Source: an uncultured Rubrobacteraceae bacterium (GTDB lineage Bacteria; Actinomycetota; Rubrobacteria; Rubrobacterales; Rubrobacteraceae). Taken from it: DNA of 56,662 nucleotides. The DNA lies in assembly GCA_902806075.1 (NCBI GenBank), contig CADCVG010000001.1, forward strand, positions 1 through 56,662, written 5' to 3'. This document shows positions 45,152 to 54,722 of the stretch, piece by piece (the first letter of the stretch is position 1; every line of letters begins with the position of its first letter). The notes under the pieces were generated by a model that saw only the letters and a list, made by a program, of their open reading frames with translations, was not told the DNA's origin and did no database searches. The position numbers and the translations under genes were made by a program.

Positions 45152-46522
45152 CTACGCCTGCTGTCCCTGCTCGACGATCTCCGTCAACTCCTCTTGGAGC
45201 GTCTGCACGGCCGTCTCCGGTGTAGCGTCGCCGTTCAGCGAGGCGTTGAACTGCGAGGCCATCCTCAAAGACATGTCTGAATAGTACGGAGAGCGTGGGC
45301 GCGACCGGGTATTCTGAAGTGCCTCCGGGGCCAGCGCGATAACCGGCACAGCGTCCAGGACTTCCTGATCCTCATAGAGCGACTGCAGGGTCGGCAGGAA
45401 GGAGCCATCGAGCGCCCTTTGCTTCTGTTGCTCTTCCGAGCTCGCGAACCTTATAAACTCGTAGGCGGCGTCCTGTGCCTCTGGGTCGGCGGCGGCGTTT
45501 ATGTAGAAGTTCCATCCGCCGAGACCGCTGACGCTCTCGCCGCCCTCGCCCGCCGGCAAGGGCGCCACGCCCACCTGGTCGGTTGTAATGCTGGATTCAT
45601 CCGGGTTGGAGACAAGCGCGTACAGATACGGCCAGTTGCGGCAGAAGACCGCGTCCCCGTTCAGGAAGGTCGTCTGTGCCTCCTGCTCGGTATAGGTCGA
45701 GACTGCCTGGGGCGCTATACCGTCCTCGACCATGCTCCGCTCCATGCTCAGTCCCTCGACCGACTCGGGGCTGTCGATCACGACCTGGTCGGACGAGCCG
45801 TCCTCGAGGACCTGGCCGCCGTGGCTGTAGATGTACTCCAGCCCGTTCACGACCCCGCCCTCGTAGTCCGACCCCTGAAAGACGAACCCGTACTGGGTGC
45901 CGGACTGCTGCTGCACGCTACTGGCCTGCTGCTTTAGCTCCTCCCAGGTCTGGGGCGGCTCGCTGAAGCCGGCCTGTTCTAGAAGGTCCCTGCGATAGTA
46001 AAGCATCCCCGCGTCGGTGAACCACGGCACCCCGTAGACCCCACCCTCGACGGTACATGACTCCACGGGGCCTTCGAGGAACGCTGCCCGGTCCTCCTCG
46101 GTAAAGCGGTCGGAGAGGTCGATAATGTAGCCAGGCGCCGCGAACTGTGCCGGCCAGATCACGTCACCCCCGATAAGGGCCACATCACCACTACCAGCCT
46201 GGAGTTCCGTCCGTATCTGGTCGAAGTACTGGCCCGTATCGGCCGGCATCTCCCGGTAGTTGGCTGTGTACTGGCCCTCATACTCCGTGTTGAAGCGATC
46301 TACGAGCGCCTGCAAACTCCCCGAGGAATCCGGGCCGAAGGTAAAGGTAAACTCACCACCCCCACCGCCCCCGCCACCCCCGCAGCCGGCGACGCCTAGC
46401 AGTGCCGCGCCGGCAAGGCCAGCGCCACTGATCTTCAGGAAGTCCCGCCGGCTCATCCAGCCTACGGCTGGCGTGTTGGCGGCCGTTGCTTCCTCCCTCG
46501 GTCCCTCGGTTCTCTCCGTCAT
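45152..46522 (-). CDS. Extracellular solute-binding protein, Tat lipoprotein type
   Basis: Family 1 sugar-binding protein of 456 aa. The leader combines a twin-arginine motif (SRRDFLKISGAGLAGAAL) with a lipobox (GVAGCG). The mature protein begins with a run of nine Gly after Cys. GDVIWPAQFAAPGYIIDLSD and GLGGWNFYINAAADPEAQDAA are family-like blocks. Folded export with lipid anchoring is implied; tatA lies 3 kb away. Ligand unknown, probably an oligosaccharide given the GH3 enzyme nearby. Confidence 0.9.
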   Translation of the reverse strand: MTERTEGPREEATAANTPAVGWMSRRDFLKISGAGLAGAALLGVAGCGGGGGGGGGEFTFTFGPDSSGSLQALVDRFNTEYEGQYTANYREMPADTGQYFDQIRTELQAGSGDVALIGGDVIWPAQFAAPGYIIDLSDRFTEEDRAAFLEGPVESCTVEGGVYGVPWFTDAGMLYYRRDLLEQAGFSEPPQTWEELKQQASSVQQQSGTQYGFVFQGSDYEGGVVNGLEYIYSHGGQVLEDGSSDQVVIDSPESVEGLSMERSMVEDGIAPQAVSTYTEQEAQTTFLNGDAVFCRNWPYLYALVSNPDESSITTDQVGVAPLPAGEGGESVSGLGGWNFYINAAADPEAQDAAYEFIRFASSEEQQKQRALDGSFLPTLQSLYEDQEVLDAVPVIALAPEALQNTRSRPRSPYYSDMSLRMASQFNASLNGDATPETAVQTLQEELTEIVEQGQQA

Positions 46523-46627
46523 CTGGCTTTACTCCTCCTTAGCTATCCCCACGTTCTCCATGCTCCCATCCACTGGGCTAATAAGCGTTCGTCGCGGGTT
46601 TCCCCTACCGCGCGACGGTCCGTCGGA

Positions 46628-47845
46628 TCAGATAATGGCCTTCTCGGTCTCGGGGTCGAAGAGGCGTATCTTGCTGGCGTCCACCGCTAGCTTGAGGGAA
46701 CGATCTATCCGCGCCTGGCTCTCCGCTGAGACCCTCGCCACCATGAGCTCCCCGAAGTCGTCGGCTGAACCCGAGCCCTCGGCACCGCCCTGGTCGGCTC
46801 CCTCCCCTTCGCCCTCCGTCAACTTCTCGAGACTCTCCAGATGGGCAGCCATCTCCTTGTCCATCCCAAAGTACAGGTACTTCTCGCTACCCATGCTCTC
46901 TATGACCTGGGGCGTGACCGTTACGCAGTCAGAGTCGGACGTAATCTCCGTGAGACTGGCGTCCTCGATGTGCTCGGGGCGTATCCCGAGGACGACCTCC
47001 TTGCCCGCATACTGCCCCAGGCCCTCGCTCTTCCCTATTACCTCGCGGCTAAGAGAAATTCGCGTCTGACCGAAGGTCACAGCATAACCGCCATTTTCCT
47101 TCTCCAGCCTCGCCCGGATGAAGTTCATCGCAGGACTCCCGATAAAGCCCGCCACGAAGACGTTCACCGGGTGCTCGTACATCTGTTGCGGAGAGGCGAC
47201 CTGCTGGACGATGCCGTCCTTGAGGACCACGATGCGGTCGGCCATCGTCATCGCCTCGGTCTGGTCGTGGGTGACGTAGATCGTGGTGGTGCCGATGCGG
47301 TTGTGCAGCTTGGCGATCTCCGTGCGCATCTGCACCCGGAGCTTCGCGTCAAGGTTAGAGAGGGGCTCGTCCATCAGGAACGCCTTCGGCTCCCGGACCA
47401 AAGCCCTCCCCAAAGCTACCCGCTGGCGCTGGCCGCCGGAGAGGGCTTTAGGCTTCCTATCCAGGAAGCGCTCGATGGAGAGGATGCGGGCGGCCTCCTC
47501 GACGCGACGGTTGATCTCGTCCTTGCTCATCTTCCTGAGCTTGAGCGCGAAACCCATGTTCTCCCGGACGTTCATGTGCGGGTAGAGCGCGTAGTTCTGG
47601 AAGACCATCGCCACGTCCCGCTCCCTCGGAGGCAGGTCGTTCACGACATTGTCCCCTATAAAGACCTTGCCTTTAGAGATGTCTTCGAGACCAGCGATCA
47701 TGCGCAGCGCCGTTGACTTGCCGCAGCCGCTAGGCCCAACGAAGACGACGAACTCGCCGTCCTTTATGTCGAGGCTCATGCTGTCGACGGCGAGCACGTC
47801 CTCACCGTAGATCTTGCTTACTTCCTCCATCGTGACTTCCGCCAC
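46628..47845 (-). CDS. Sugar ABC transporter ATP-binding protein (MsmX/UgpC-type)
   Basis: ATPase of 405 aa: Walker A GPSGCGKST, signature ALSGGQRQRVALGRAL, Walker B AFLMDEPLSNLDAKLR, switch His VTHDQTEAM. The C-terminal OB/TOBE regulatory region carries an acidic insertion (EGEGEGADQGGAEGSGSADD, about residues 344-363) not usual in the family. GTG start after GGAGGAGG. It is transcribed ahead of the binding protein. Confidence 0.93.
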   Translation of the reverse strand: MAEVTMEEVSKIYGEDVLAVDSMSLDIKDGEFVVFVGPSGCGKSTALRMIAGLEDISKGKVFIGDNVVNDLPPRERDVAMVFQNYALYPHMNVRENMGFALKLRKMSKDEINRRVEEAARILSIERFLDRKPKALSGGQRQRVALGRALVREPKAFLMDEPLSNLDAKLRVQMRTEIAKLHNRIGTTTIYVTHDQTEAMTMADRIVVLKDGIVQQVASPQQMYEHPVNVFVAGFIGSPAMNFIRARLEKENGGYAVTFGQTRISLSREVIGKSEGLGQYAGKEVVLGIRPEHIEDASLTEITSDSDCVTVTPQVIESMGSEKYLYFGMDKEMAAHLESLEKLTEGEGEGADQGGAEGSGSADDFGELMVARVSAESQARIDRSLKLAVDASKIRLFDPETEKAII

Positions 47846-47956
47846 CTCGAACCTCCTCCTGCCGTTCGGAACCCCCGTAGTACACCCAGCCTTCCCTCGT
47901 AGCTGGCTCTCCGGAGGCCCGACTCACCCCTTTAACACCCCTATTCTACCTGAACG

Positions 47957-49117
47957 CTAACCTCCGCTGTAGAGGAGGTAACGGTTTTTGATATTGTTGA
48001 TGCGTTCTACGGAGGCATCTATGCGCTCGCGTGGTATCTCCCCGAACTCGACGGCGGCCACGACGGCATCGTAGGCGGCGGCCTGCTCCTCGGGGGGACC
48101 AGAGACCATGAGCAGGTCCACACCGGCCTTTGTGGCTTCTACCGCCGCTTCGGCGATCGTGCCGTCTCGTCGGGCACCTTCCATCACCAGGTCGTCTGTG
48201 ACGATCACACCGTCGAACCCGAGATCCCCCCGCAACAGCCCGACCGCCGCCGGCGAGAGGCTCGCAGGCATCTCCGGGTCGAGGGCCGGATAGACGAGGT
48301 GCCCCAGCATCACCATCGGTACCCCCGCCTCGACCGCCGCCTCGAACGGCTGTACGTCGCTCTCCAGGATGGTTCTCATGTCATGGTCTACTGTGGGCCG
48401 GGCGACGTGGGAGTCTTCGATGGCGGGACCGTGGTTCGGGAAGTGCTTCGCCGCCGAGACGACGCCCGCCCTCTCGAAGCCCTCTATCGAGGCCGCGCCC
48501 ATCCGGGCGACGAGGGCCGGATCCACGCCATAGGAGCGGCTACTTATCGCCGCCCCCGAACCCGTATCCACCACGGGGGCGAGGTCAGTATTCACGCCGC
48601 CCCGTAGCAAGTCGTGTCCTATCTGCTCCGAGATACGGCGTGCCTCCCCAGGGTCTCCCCTCTCCCCCACCTCCGCCGCCGAAGGTTGCTCGGATACCCA
48701 CGGAGCATGCTGCACCTCCCCGCCCTCGTGGTCCGCCGCGACGAGGAGCGGTATGGCAGGTCCGGTGCTCGTGGCGAGCTCTTGCAGGGCGTCCGTGAGG
48801 CTCTTCGTCTGTTCCTCGCTCTGCATGTTGTGCCCGAGGAGCAAGACGCCGCCGACGTTGCGTTCCCGGACCATCTTCTCGATGTAGTAGTCCGGCTCCG
48901 TCCCGCCCACACCGACGATAAACATCTGTCCTACCGCGTCCCGCACGCTCAAGCTCCCGGCCTCCTCATTAGTCTCCTTCGTCCCGGCGCCGGTCTCCTC
49001 CGGCGCTTTCCCGGAAGGTTGCGGCTGACCTCCACACCCGGCGAGCGTGGCCAGGGAGACCACGAGCGCACAGAGTACGAGATGGAACGAGCGTATCGCC
49101 GGTCTTCTCGTCCTCAA
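47957..49117 (-). CDS. GH3 beta-N-acetylhexosaminidase-like lipoprotein
   Basis: Secreted glycosidase of 386 aa. The signal ends SLATLAGCGGQ, a lipobox. The GH3 catalytic histidine-dyad loop KHFPNHGPAIEDSHVARPTV resembles NagZ (KHFPGHG-x-x-x-DSH), and FDGVIVTDDLVMEGA has the nucleophile Asp. It may release sugars for the adjacent ABC transporter or remodel cell wall. Confidence 0.9.
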   Translation of the reverse strand: MRTRRPAIRSFHLVLCALVVSLATLAGCGGQPQPSGKAPEETGAGTKETNEEAGSLSVRDAVGQMFIVGVGGTEPDYYIEKMVRERNVGGVLLLGHNMQSEEQTKSLTDALQELATSTGPAIPLLVAADHEGGEVQHAPWVSEQPSAAEVGERGDPGEARRISEQIGHDLLRGGVNTDLAPVVDTGSGAAISSRSYGVDPALVARMGAASIEGFERAGVVSAAKHFPNHGPAIEDSHVARPTVDHDMRTILESDVQPFEAAVEAGVPMVMLGHLVYPALDPEMPASLSPAAVGLLRGDLGFDGVIVTDDLVMEGARRDGTIAEAAVEATKAGVDLLMVSGPPEEQAAAYDAVVAAVEFGEIPRERIDASVERINNIKNRYLLYSGG

Positions 49118-49194
49118 GCTCCTCCGTTCCGGGTATCGGGCGGGGCAAGTTTACCGCTGAGAGCCGCGCCAGTCTCGGGTATCCTTCTCTCGAT

Positions 49195-50559
49195 GTGATC
49201 GAGCTATCCTACGAATCCGGCACCCTGCTCGCCGGCGGCGGTAAGCCCCCGGAGCCTTTCGTGTGGGACAAACGCACCGAACAGTGGCGGGCGCCCGCGG
49301 GCGCTTACCGCGAGACCGTGCTGGCTCTGCGCGAAGGCGGGACTCCCTACGAGGATCACGCCGCCCGCTTCGAGAAGCTCTCCCTGGAGTCCCGCGTGGC
49401 GATGGAGCCGCGCCCCTACCAGAGGGAGGCCCTGAACACCTGGCGACGCGGGGAGTTGCGAGGGGTCGTCGTGCTGCCTACCGGCGCGGGAAAGACGGCC
49501 GTCGCGGTGCGGGCGATAGAGCGGGCGGGGAGGAGTACGCTCGTCGTAGTGCCCACGCTCGCCCTCCTCAAGCAGTGGTACTCGATACTCTCGGACTCGT
49601 TCGGCCACTCGGTGACGGTCGGGCTCCTGGGCGGCGGGTACCACGAGGTGACGCCTCTGACCGTCACGACCTACGACTCGGCGTACATCCACGCCGAGCG
49701 GTACGGGGATAGGTTCGCGCTCGTGGTCTACGACGAGGTGCATCACCTGCCCTCACCGAAGTATGCAATGATCCCCAAGATGCTCCTCGCCCCCTACTCT
49801 CTGGGCCTCACCGCCACCCCGGAGCGGCCCGACGGCGGGCACGAGATGTTGCCCGAGCTCGCCGGCCCCGTCGTCTACAGGCTCTCGCCGGAGGATCTGG
49901 CGGGGACCTACCTTGCGCCCTTCGAGACGGTGCGTCTCCCCGTGGAGCTCACCGCCGTCGAGCGGGTCGAGTACGCGGAGGCCGACGCGGTGTACAGGGA
50001 CTTTCTGACCAAACACCGTCTCTCGATGCGTTCGCCGGAGGACTGGCAACGGTTCATCATGGTCGCGTCCACGAGCCATTCTGGGGGGAGGGAGGCGCTG
50101 TTGGCGGCGCGGCGGAGGCGGGAGATCCGGGCAAACGCCGAACGCAAGGGCGCGACGCTCGAAAGCCTGCTCAGGCAACACTGGCACGACCGGACCATCG
50201 TGTTCACGAAGAGCGTCGGGGAGGTGTACGCCCTCTCGAAGAGGTTCCTCGTGCCCGGCATAACCTACGAGACGCCGGCCCGGGAGCGAAAGGAGATCCT
50301 GGACCGCTTCCGGGAGGGCCGCTACCGGGCTGTCATAGCCTCGGACGTCCTGAACGAGGGCGTCGACGTGCCAGAGGCGAACGTCGCCGTGATCCTGGCC
50401 GGCAGCGCATCCCACCGCGAGTACATCCAGCGCCTCGGCCGGGTCCTCCGTCCGCGCGAAGGGAAGAGGGCAATTCTCTACGAGCTAGTCACCGGAGGCA
50501 CCGGCGAGGAGGCCGCCTCGCGCCGCCGCCGGGAGCCCGTCGCGGGGGCGTACCCCTAA
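49195..50559 (+). CDS. XPB-like DEAD/DEAH-box DNA helicase
   Basis: Superfamily 2 helicase of 454 aa. Walker A LPTGAGKT (about 94-101), motif II DEVHH, motif III GLTATPERPDGG, motif VI IQRLGRVLRPREGKRAILYE. The arrangement and the following DUF790 gene match archaeal XPB-Bax1 pairs involved in DNA opening and incision for nucleotide excision repair. GTG start at 49195; the stop overlaps the next start by one base (TAATG). Confidence 0.9.
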   Translation: MIELSYESGTLLAGGGKPPEPFVWDKRTEQWRAPAGAYRETVLALREGGTPYEDHAARFEKLSLESRVAMEPRPYQREALNTWRRGELRGVVVLPTGAGKTAVAVRAIERAGRSTLVVVPTLALLKQWYSILSDSFGHSVTVGLLGGGYHEVTPLTVTTYDSAYIHAERYGDRFALVVYDEVHHLPSPKYAMIPKMLLAPYSLGLTATPERPDGGHEMLPELAGPVVYRLSPEDLAGTYLAPFETVRLPVELTAVERVEYAEADAVYRDFLTKHRLSMRSPEDWQRFIMVASTSHSGGREALLAARRRREIRANAERKGATLESLLRQHWHDRTIVFTKSVGEVYALSKRFLVPGITYETPARERKEILDRFREGRYRAVIASDVLNEGVDVPEANVAVILAGSASHREYIQRLGRVLRPREGKRAILYELVTGGTGEEAASRRRREPVAGAYP

Positions 50560-51827
50560 TGCTTCGCGGCGAGCACGTCATGGCCCGCCTGATGCGCGGT
50601 CGTCTGGTCCCCCACCGGCTCTCACCCAACGACGAACGTACCCGGGAGGTCGCCGAGGCGCTTGTGGACCTCTATGCCAGTCACCTGGGGAAGCCCAGGG
50701 CAGAGCTTGAGGAAGAGCTCTCACTTCTGGAGGAGGAGCTCGGGCCGCGCCTGGACGTCCGGAGGGGGTTCAAGGTCCTGCGCGGGCTCGCCAAGCTCCT
50801 CGAAGAGAGGTCGGAGTGGGCGGCGCCGACGGAGGCCGATCCATACACCCTGCGGACCCGCCTCTTCGAGCTCGCCGCGGCGCTCCCCGAGCTACCATCG
50901 GGTACGGTCACCCTGCTCGAAGGCGGTACCCGCGAGGACGTGCTCGCGCAGGTCTCGACCGAGACCGGGATAGAGGACCCGGTCGCCCTGATGTACGCCG
51001 ACCGGCAGGGGGCGCAGCTCCTCGCCGGGTTCGAGCCGCCCTCCGCCGAGGCCCTGATCTCCCGCTACAACGTCGCCCAAGTGCAGGGCGTCCTCTACTC
51101 CGCGAGGGACCTCTCCGTAGACCTCGGGAGGGAGGCGGACACCCGGCTCGTCTTCCACTACGTGAAGCTGCTCGGTCTGATCTACACCCTCGAACCTACC
51201 CCTAAAGGCCACCGCCTCCACCTCGACGGCCCGCTCTCCCTCTTCGGCGGCACGCGCAAGTACGGCCTCCGCCTCGCCAAGCTCCTCCCCGGCCTCCTCC
51301 TGACCGCCCCCTGGAAGCTGCACGCCAACGTCTCCTGGAAGGGCCAAGAAGCGAGCCTGGAGCTAAATTCGGAGACGCCGAGCCTAACGAGCCACTACAA
51401 AGGTCCCGCCGACGTGGGAGAGGGCGACGTGCGCGAGGCGTTCCATAAAGCGTGGGATCGGGCGAAGGACAAGGGAGGATGGGAGATCGAAGAAGGAACA
51501 GGAGTGATTCCAGTCCCCCCGCTCAAGGTCGCGCTCGTCCCGGACTTCGCGTTCCGGAACGCTACAACGGGCGAGAGGGTACATCTGGAGATACTGGGTT
51601 TCTGGTCCGAGCGGTACCTGGTGGAGCGGGTCAGGCTCTTGCGGGAGGCCGCCAAACGGGGGCACCGTGTCCTCGTCGCCGCGCCCGAATCTTTAGGCGC
51701 CTCGACCGGGACGCTCGCGCAGGCGACGCGGGGCTACGTGATCCCCTTCAAGAGCCGCCTGGACGCGAAGTCCGTCCTCGCGGCACTCGGCACACAAGAT
51801 ACGTCCGAGGCTACAATGGAGAGATGA
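50559..51827 (+). CDS. DUF790 family nuclease-like protein (Bax1-like)
   Basis: A 422-aa protein of the DUF790 group, whose archaeal member Bax1 is a nuclease partner of XPB. A nuclease-like core appears late: VALVPDFAFRNATTGERVHLEILGFW, where Asp and Glu could be the PD-(D/E)xK pair. RLVPHRLSPNDERTREVAEAL opens the conserved part; ATG 50580 is an alternative start. It overlaps the helicase gene by one base and the following membrane-protein gene by four. Confidence 0.83.
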   Translation: MLRGEHVMARLMRGRLVPHRLSPNDERTREVAEALVDLYASHLGKPRAELEEELSLLEEELGPRLDVRRGFKVLRGLAKLLEERSEWAAPTEADPYTLRTRLFELAAALPELPSGTVTLLEGGTREDVLAQVSTETGIEDPVALMYADRQGAQLLAGFEPPSAEALISRYNVAQVQGVLYSARDLSVDLGREADTRLVFHYVKLLGLIYTLEPTPKGHRLHLDGPLSLFGGTRKYGLRLAKLLPGLLLTAPWKLHANVSWKGQEASLELNSETPSLTSHYKGPADVGEGDVREAFHKAWDRAKDKGGWEIEEGTGVIPVPPLKVALVPDFAFRNATTGERVHLEILGFWSERYLVERVRLLREAAKRGHRVLVAAPESLGASTGTLAQATRGYVIPFKSRLDAKSVLAALGTQDTSEATMER

Positions 51828-52270
51828 GCAAGGACACCAGGTCTCTCCTGGCACTCACCGTTGGCTGCACCTTCGCGGCCGTCCTCTTCGGGTTCGGGAC
51901 GAACGTGTTCTCCTTCCGGAGCGCCTACGAGGAACTCGGACGGGAGACCTTGATACAGGCTACCTCCACCTTCGTCTACCTGGGGCTGGCCCTGATCCTG
52001 GTCTTCAAGGGCGGCTGGAAAGGTGTCCTGGCGACACTCTGCATGTTGGTCGGGGCCACCGCAGCGACGTGGGCACTCTTCCCCCTCTCCCTCGGCCTGG
52101 CCGGTGTCGGCGACCCGGCAGGCTACGCGGAGAGGTTCACGAGGCCCTGGCCCTCTTACTCGAACTGGGCCACGTTCGACGTCGTCTTCGTCGGTGGCGC
52201 CGCCGCCCTCGCCCAGGGTCTGCGGCTCATGGCCCACGTCAATCCCAGCAGTACCCCCCGGGACGAGTAA
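51824..52270 (+). CDS. Hypothetical integral membrane protein
   Basis: A 148-aa protein starting ATG 51824 inside the stop of the DUF790 gene (ATGA). It has about four hydrophobic helices (LLALTVGCTFAAVLFGFG, FVYLGLALILVF, GVLATLCMLVGATAATWALF, FDVVFVGGAAALAQGL). I do not recognise the family. Its coupling to helicase and nuclease genes may be incidental. Its 3' end overlaps the convergent zinc-ribbon gene by 32 bp. Confidence 0.75.
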   Translation: MSKDTRSLLALTVGCTFAAVLFGFGTNVFSFRSAYEELGRETLIQATSTFVYLGLALILVFKGGWKGVLATLCMLVGATAATWALFPLSLGLAGVGDPAGYAERFTRPWPSYSNWATFDVVFVGGAAALAQGLRLMAHVNPSSTPRDE

Positions 52271-52514
52271 CCTCGATCTCCTCGTCCTCGTCGAGGTCCA
52301 ACAAAAAGACCTCCCCCTTCGCGTTGAAGTCGTAAGCCTCCCGGGACAGCTTCCCCCGCTCAGAGTCCTCGACTTCCACGTCCGTCACCAGCCTCCCCCG
52401 CCCCTCGCACCGCTTGCAAGGGAAAGGCCGCCACGAAGCCCCGTCGTCCCCACGGCCCTCGCAGTTCGGGCAAGTGCGGAAGCCCGTGTAACGAATCGTC
52501 AGCTTCTTGACCAT
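52239..52514 (-). CDS. Small protein with DnaJ-type zinc ribbon
   Basis: A 91-aa protein with two CxxCxGxG-like repeats, CPNCEGRG and CKRCEGRG, the zinc-binding arrangement of DnaJ-type fingers. An acidic tail (LLDLDEDEEIEV) follows. No J domain. Function unknown; it may bind zinc or unfolded proteins. Its end overlaps the convergent membrane-protein gene. Confidence 0.75.
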   Translation of the reverse strand: MVKKLTIRYTGFRTCPNCEGRGDDGASWRPFPCKRCEGRGRLVTDVEVEDSERGKLSREAYDFNAKGEVFLLDLDEDEEIEVTRPGGYCWD

Positions 52515-52539
52515 CTCTGTTTTCTAACACACCAGCCGG

Positions 52540-53805
52540 TTAGCTCTCCCATCGCCAGCTCTTCTGGTAGGAGATCTGCTCTTGCGAGAGCTCTTCAGGC
52601 TCGACGCCTAAAGAGGCGAGCTTGGCACGGGCGACATACTCGTCGATCTCGGGTGGCACCGGATGGAGGCCGGGGGGCATGCCGGCGGCGTTCTTTGCGA
52701 GGTGGTGAGCGGCGAGGGCCTGTACGGCGAAGGTGAGGTCCATGATCTCCACCGGATGTCCGTCTCCGGCGGCGATGTTGATGAGCCTCCCTCTGGCCAG
52801 AACGTGTAGCCGCCGCCCGTCGGGCATCTCGTACTCGGTGACGTTCTCGCGCACCTCCCTGATCCCGACCGCCATCTCCCTCAAGGCCGAAAGGTCGAAC
52901 TCGTGGTCGTAATGCCCCGCGTTGGCGAGCAGTACCCCACCCTTCATCCTTTCGAAGTGCTCGCGAGCGAGGACCTTCAGATTCCCCGTACCGGTGAGGA
53001 AGACGGCCCCTACCTCCGCCGCCTGCAGCGAGTTCATGACCTCGTAGCCTTCGGCGTAGGCTTCGAGGAGCTTGACCGGATCCGGCTCGCAGACGATGAC
53101 GCGGGCACCGAGGCCGTCGGCGTACCTGGCGAGGCCGCGTCCTACCCAGCCAAAGCCCATCACCACGACCGCCTTGCCGCTGATAAAGAGGTTGGTGTTG
53201 GCGAGCAGGGCGACGAGCGAGGAGTGGCCGGTACCGTAGCGGTTGTCGAAGAGATGCTTCATCTTCGCGTCGTTGGCGGCGAGGACCGGGAAGGGCAGGA
53301 CGCCCTCCGCCTCCATCGCCCTGAGCTTGAGGACGCCGGTCGTCGTCTCCTCCGAGGCGCCAACGACGTTCCCGACGAGATCCGGGTGGTGCTCGACGAG
53401 CCTTCCGACCAGCTCCGCCCCGTCGTCTATTAGTAGCTCGGGGCCGGTCTCAAGGGTCTGGTGCAGGTAGCGCTCGAACTCCTCGTCGGTCGGGTCGTGG
53501 GTGGCGAAGACCCGCACTCCCCGCTCGGCCAGAGCGGCGCAGACGTCGTCCTGGGTTGAGAGCGGGTTGCTGCCCGCGACCGTGACCTCAGCCCCGGCCC
53601 CCGCGAGCAGCAACGCCAGGTACGCCGTCTTCGCCTCCAGGTGAATACTCATGGCGATCCTTCGGCCCCACAGCCTCCCGTCGGCAAGCTGCACCTCCGA
53701 GATAGCATTCAGGACGGACGAGTGCTGGGCGACCCAGTCGATCTTGCGGTGCCCCTCGGGGGCGAGCGCGGGGTCCTTTATGACGGATTCCTTGTACAAG
53801 TTCAC
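52540..53805 (-). CDS. ahcY: Adenosylhomocysteinase
   Basis: NAD-dependent hydrolase that splits S-adenosylhomocysteine to adenosine and homocysteine, keeping methyltransferases running. Its 421 aa are near the archaeal/short form and lack the insertion seen in many bacteria. Key segments: SIHLEAKTAYLALLLAGAGA, NDAKMKHLFDNRYGTGHS, and the NAD fold VVMGFGWVGRGLARYADGLG. The C-terminus ends QISYQKSWRWES. GTG start. Confidence 0.95.
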   Translation of the reverse strand: MNLYKESVIKDPALAPEGHRKIDWVAQHSSVLNAISEVQLADGRLWGRRIAMSIHLEAKTAYLALLLAGAGAEVTVAGSNPLSTQDDVCAALAERGVRVFATHDPTDEEFERYLHQTLETGPELLIDDGAELVGRLVEHHPDLVGNVVGASEETTTGVLKLRAMEAEGVLPFPVLAANDAKMKHLFDNRYGTGHSSLVALLANTNLFISGKAVVVMGFGWVGRGLARYADGLGARVIVCEPDPVKLLEAYAEGYEVMNSLQAAEVGAVFLTGTGNLKVLAREHFERMKGGVLLANAGHYDHEFDLSALREMAVGIREVRENVTEYEMPDGRRLHVLARGRLINIAAGDGHPVEIMDLTFAVQALAAHHLAKNAAGMPPGLHPVPPEIDEYVARAKLASLGVEPEELSQEQISYQKSWRWES

Positions 53806-53843
53806 GCCTCCAACACCTTTTCTTCCAGCTTACAGCGCCTCGC

Positions 53844-54722
53844 CTACGTCTCTCCCCGGCGTCGCTCCTCGAGGACTCCTCCGAGCACCTCCGGACGGTT
53901 GGTTATTATGACGTCTACGCTGAGGTCGAGGAGACGGTGCATCTCCGCCGCGTCATCTATCGTCCAGACATCCACCCGCACGCCCCGGCTGTGGGCAGCC
54001 TCGACGAAGCGCGGCGTGACCAGCTCGCGCACGCCGAACCTGGTCGGGACTTGCAAGGCGTCGTAGGCGGGGCGTAAGAGAAACCCGAGGCGCAGCCTGC
54101 TCAGGCGGTAGAAGACGCCGATCTCACGCCGCGACGCCCCCGTCGAGATCCTGCCTCCCGACAACTTCCGGAAGCGCTTCATGACGTCCTGCATCTCGGA
54201 GACTACGAGCACGCGGTCCCCCGCACCCGCCTCCTCTATGGTCCTCAAAACGGCCGCCTCGATACCTGGCTGGTCCTCCTTGATATCTATATTCACCTTA
54301 TGATCCGGGAACTCGCGCAGGACCTCCCCGAGCTCCGACACCCGCACCCCCCGGCCCCGATACGGATACGTCGCTCCTTCGTCCGGCGTGAAGCGATACC
54401 CTGCGTCGAGGATCCGCACCTCCCGGAGCGTCATCTCGCGCACGAGGCCCGCGCCGTCGGTGGTGCGGTCCACGGAGTCATCGTGGATCACGGCTACGCG
54501 CCCATCCGAGGTCAGGTGGACGTCGAGCTCCAGCCCTCCGGCCCCTGCGGCCAGACGAAAAGACTCCAGGGTGTTCTCAGGCGCTATGAACGAGGCGCCT
54601 CGATGGGCGAAGTTGATCGGCCAAACGTCGTCCCGGCGCCGCGCCCTTCCTCTACGAAGGACGGCGACCACGCCCCCTCCGAGACCGGCCACGAGGGCCG
54701 CGAGTATCCACTTCCCGCCCAT
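53844..54722 (-). CDS. Glycerophosphodiester phosphodiesterase family protein
   Basis: GDPD-fold hydrolase of 292 aa. Active-site elements are NFAHRGASFIAPENTLESF (His-Arg and Glu), LELDVHLTSDGRVAVIHDD (Glu, Asp and His) and DRTTDGAG. The N-terminal helix WILAALVAGLGGGVVAVL followed by Arg-rich residues is a membrane anchor. Probable role in phospholipid head-group recycling. Shares orientation with ahcY (38 bp apart). Confidence 0.93.
   Translation of the reverse strand: MGGKWILAALVAGLGGGVVAVLRRGRARRRDDVWPINFAHRGASFIAPENTLESFRLAAGAGGLELDVHLTSDGRVAVIHDDSVDRTTDGAGLVREMTLREVRILDAGYRFTPDEGATYPYRGRGVRVSELGEVLREFPDHKVNIDIKEDQPGIEAAVLRTIEEAGAGDRVLVVSEMQDVMKRFRKLSGGRISTGASRREIGVFYRLSRLRLGFLLRPAYDALQVPTRFGVRELVTPRFVEAAHSRGVRVDVWTIDDAAEMHRLLDLSVDVIITNRPEVLGGVLEERRRGET

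Noticed and set aside
43318-49117. Maltose-specific transport operon
   Set aside because: The permease and ATPase types fit many sugars, and no amylase-type gene is present, so substrate was left open.
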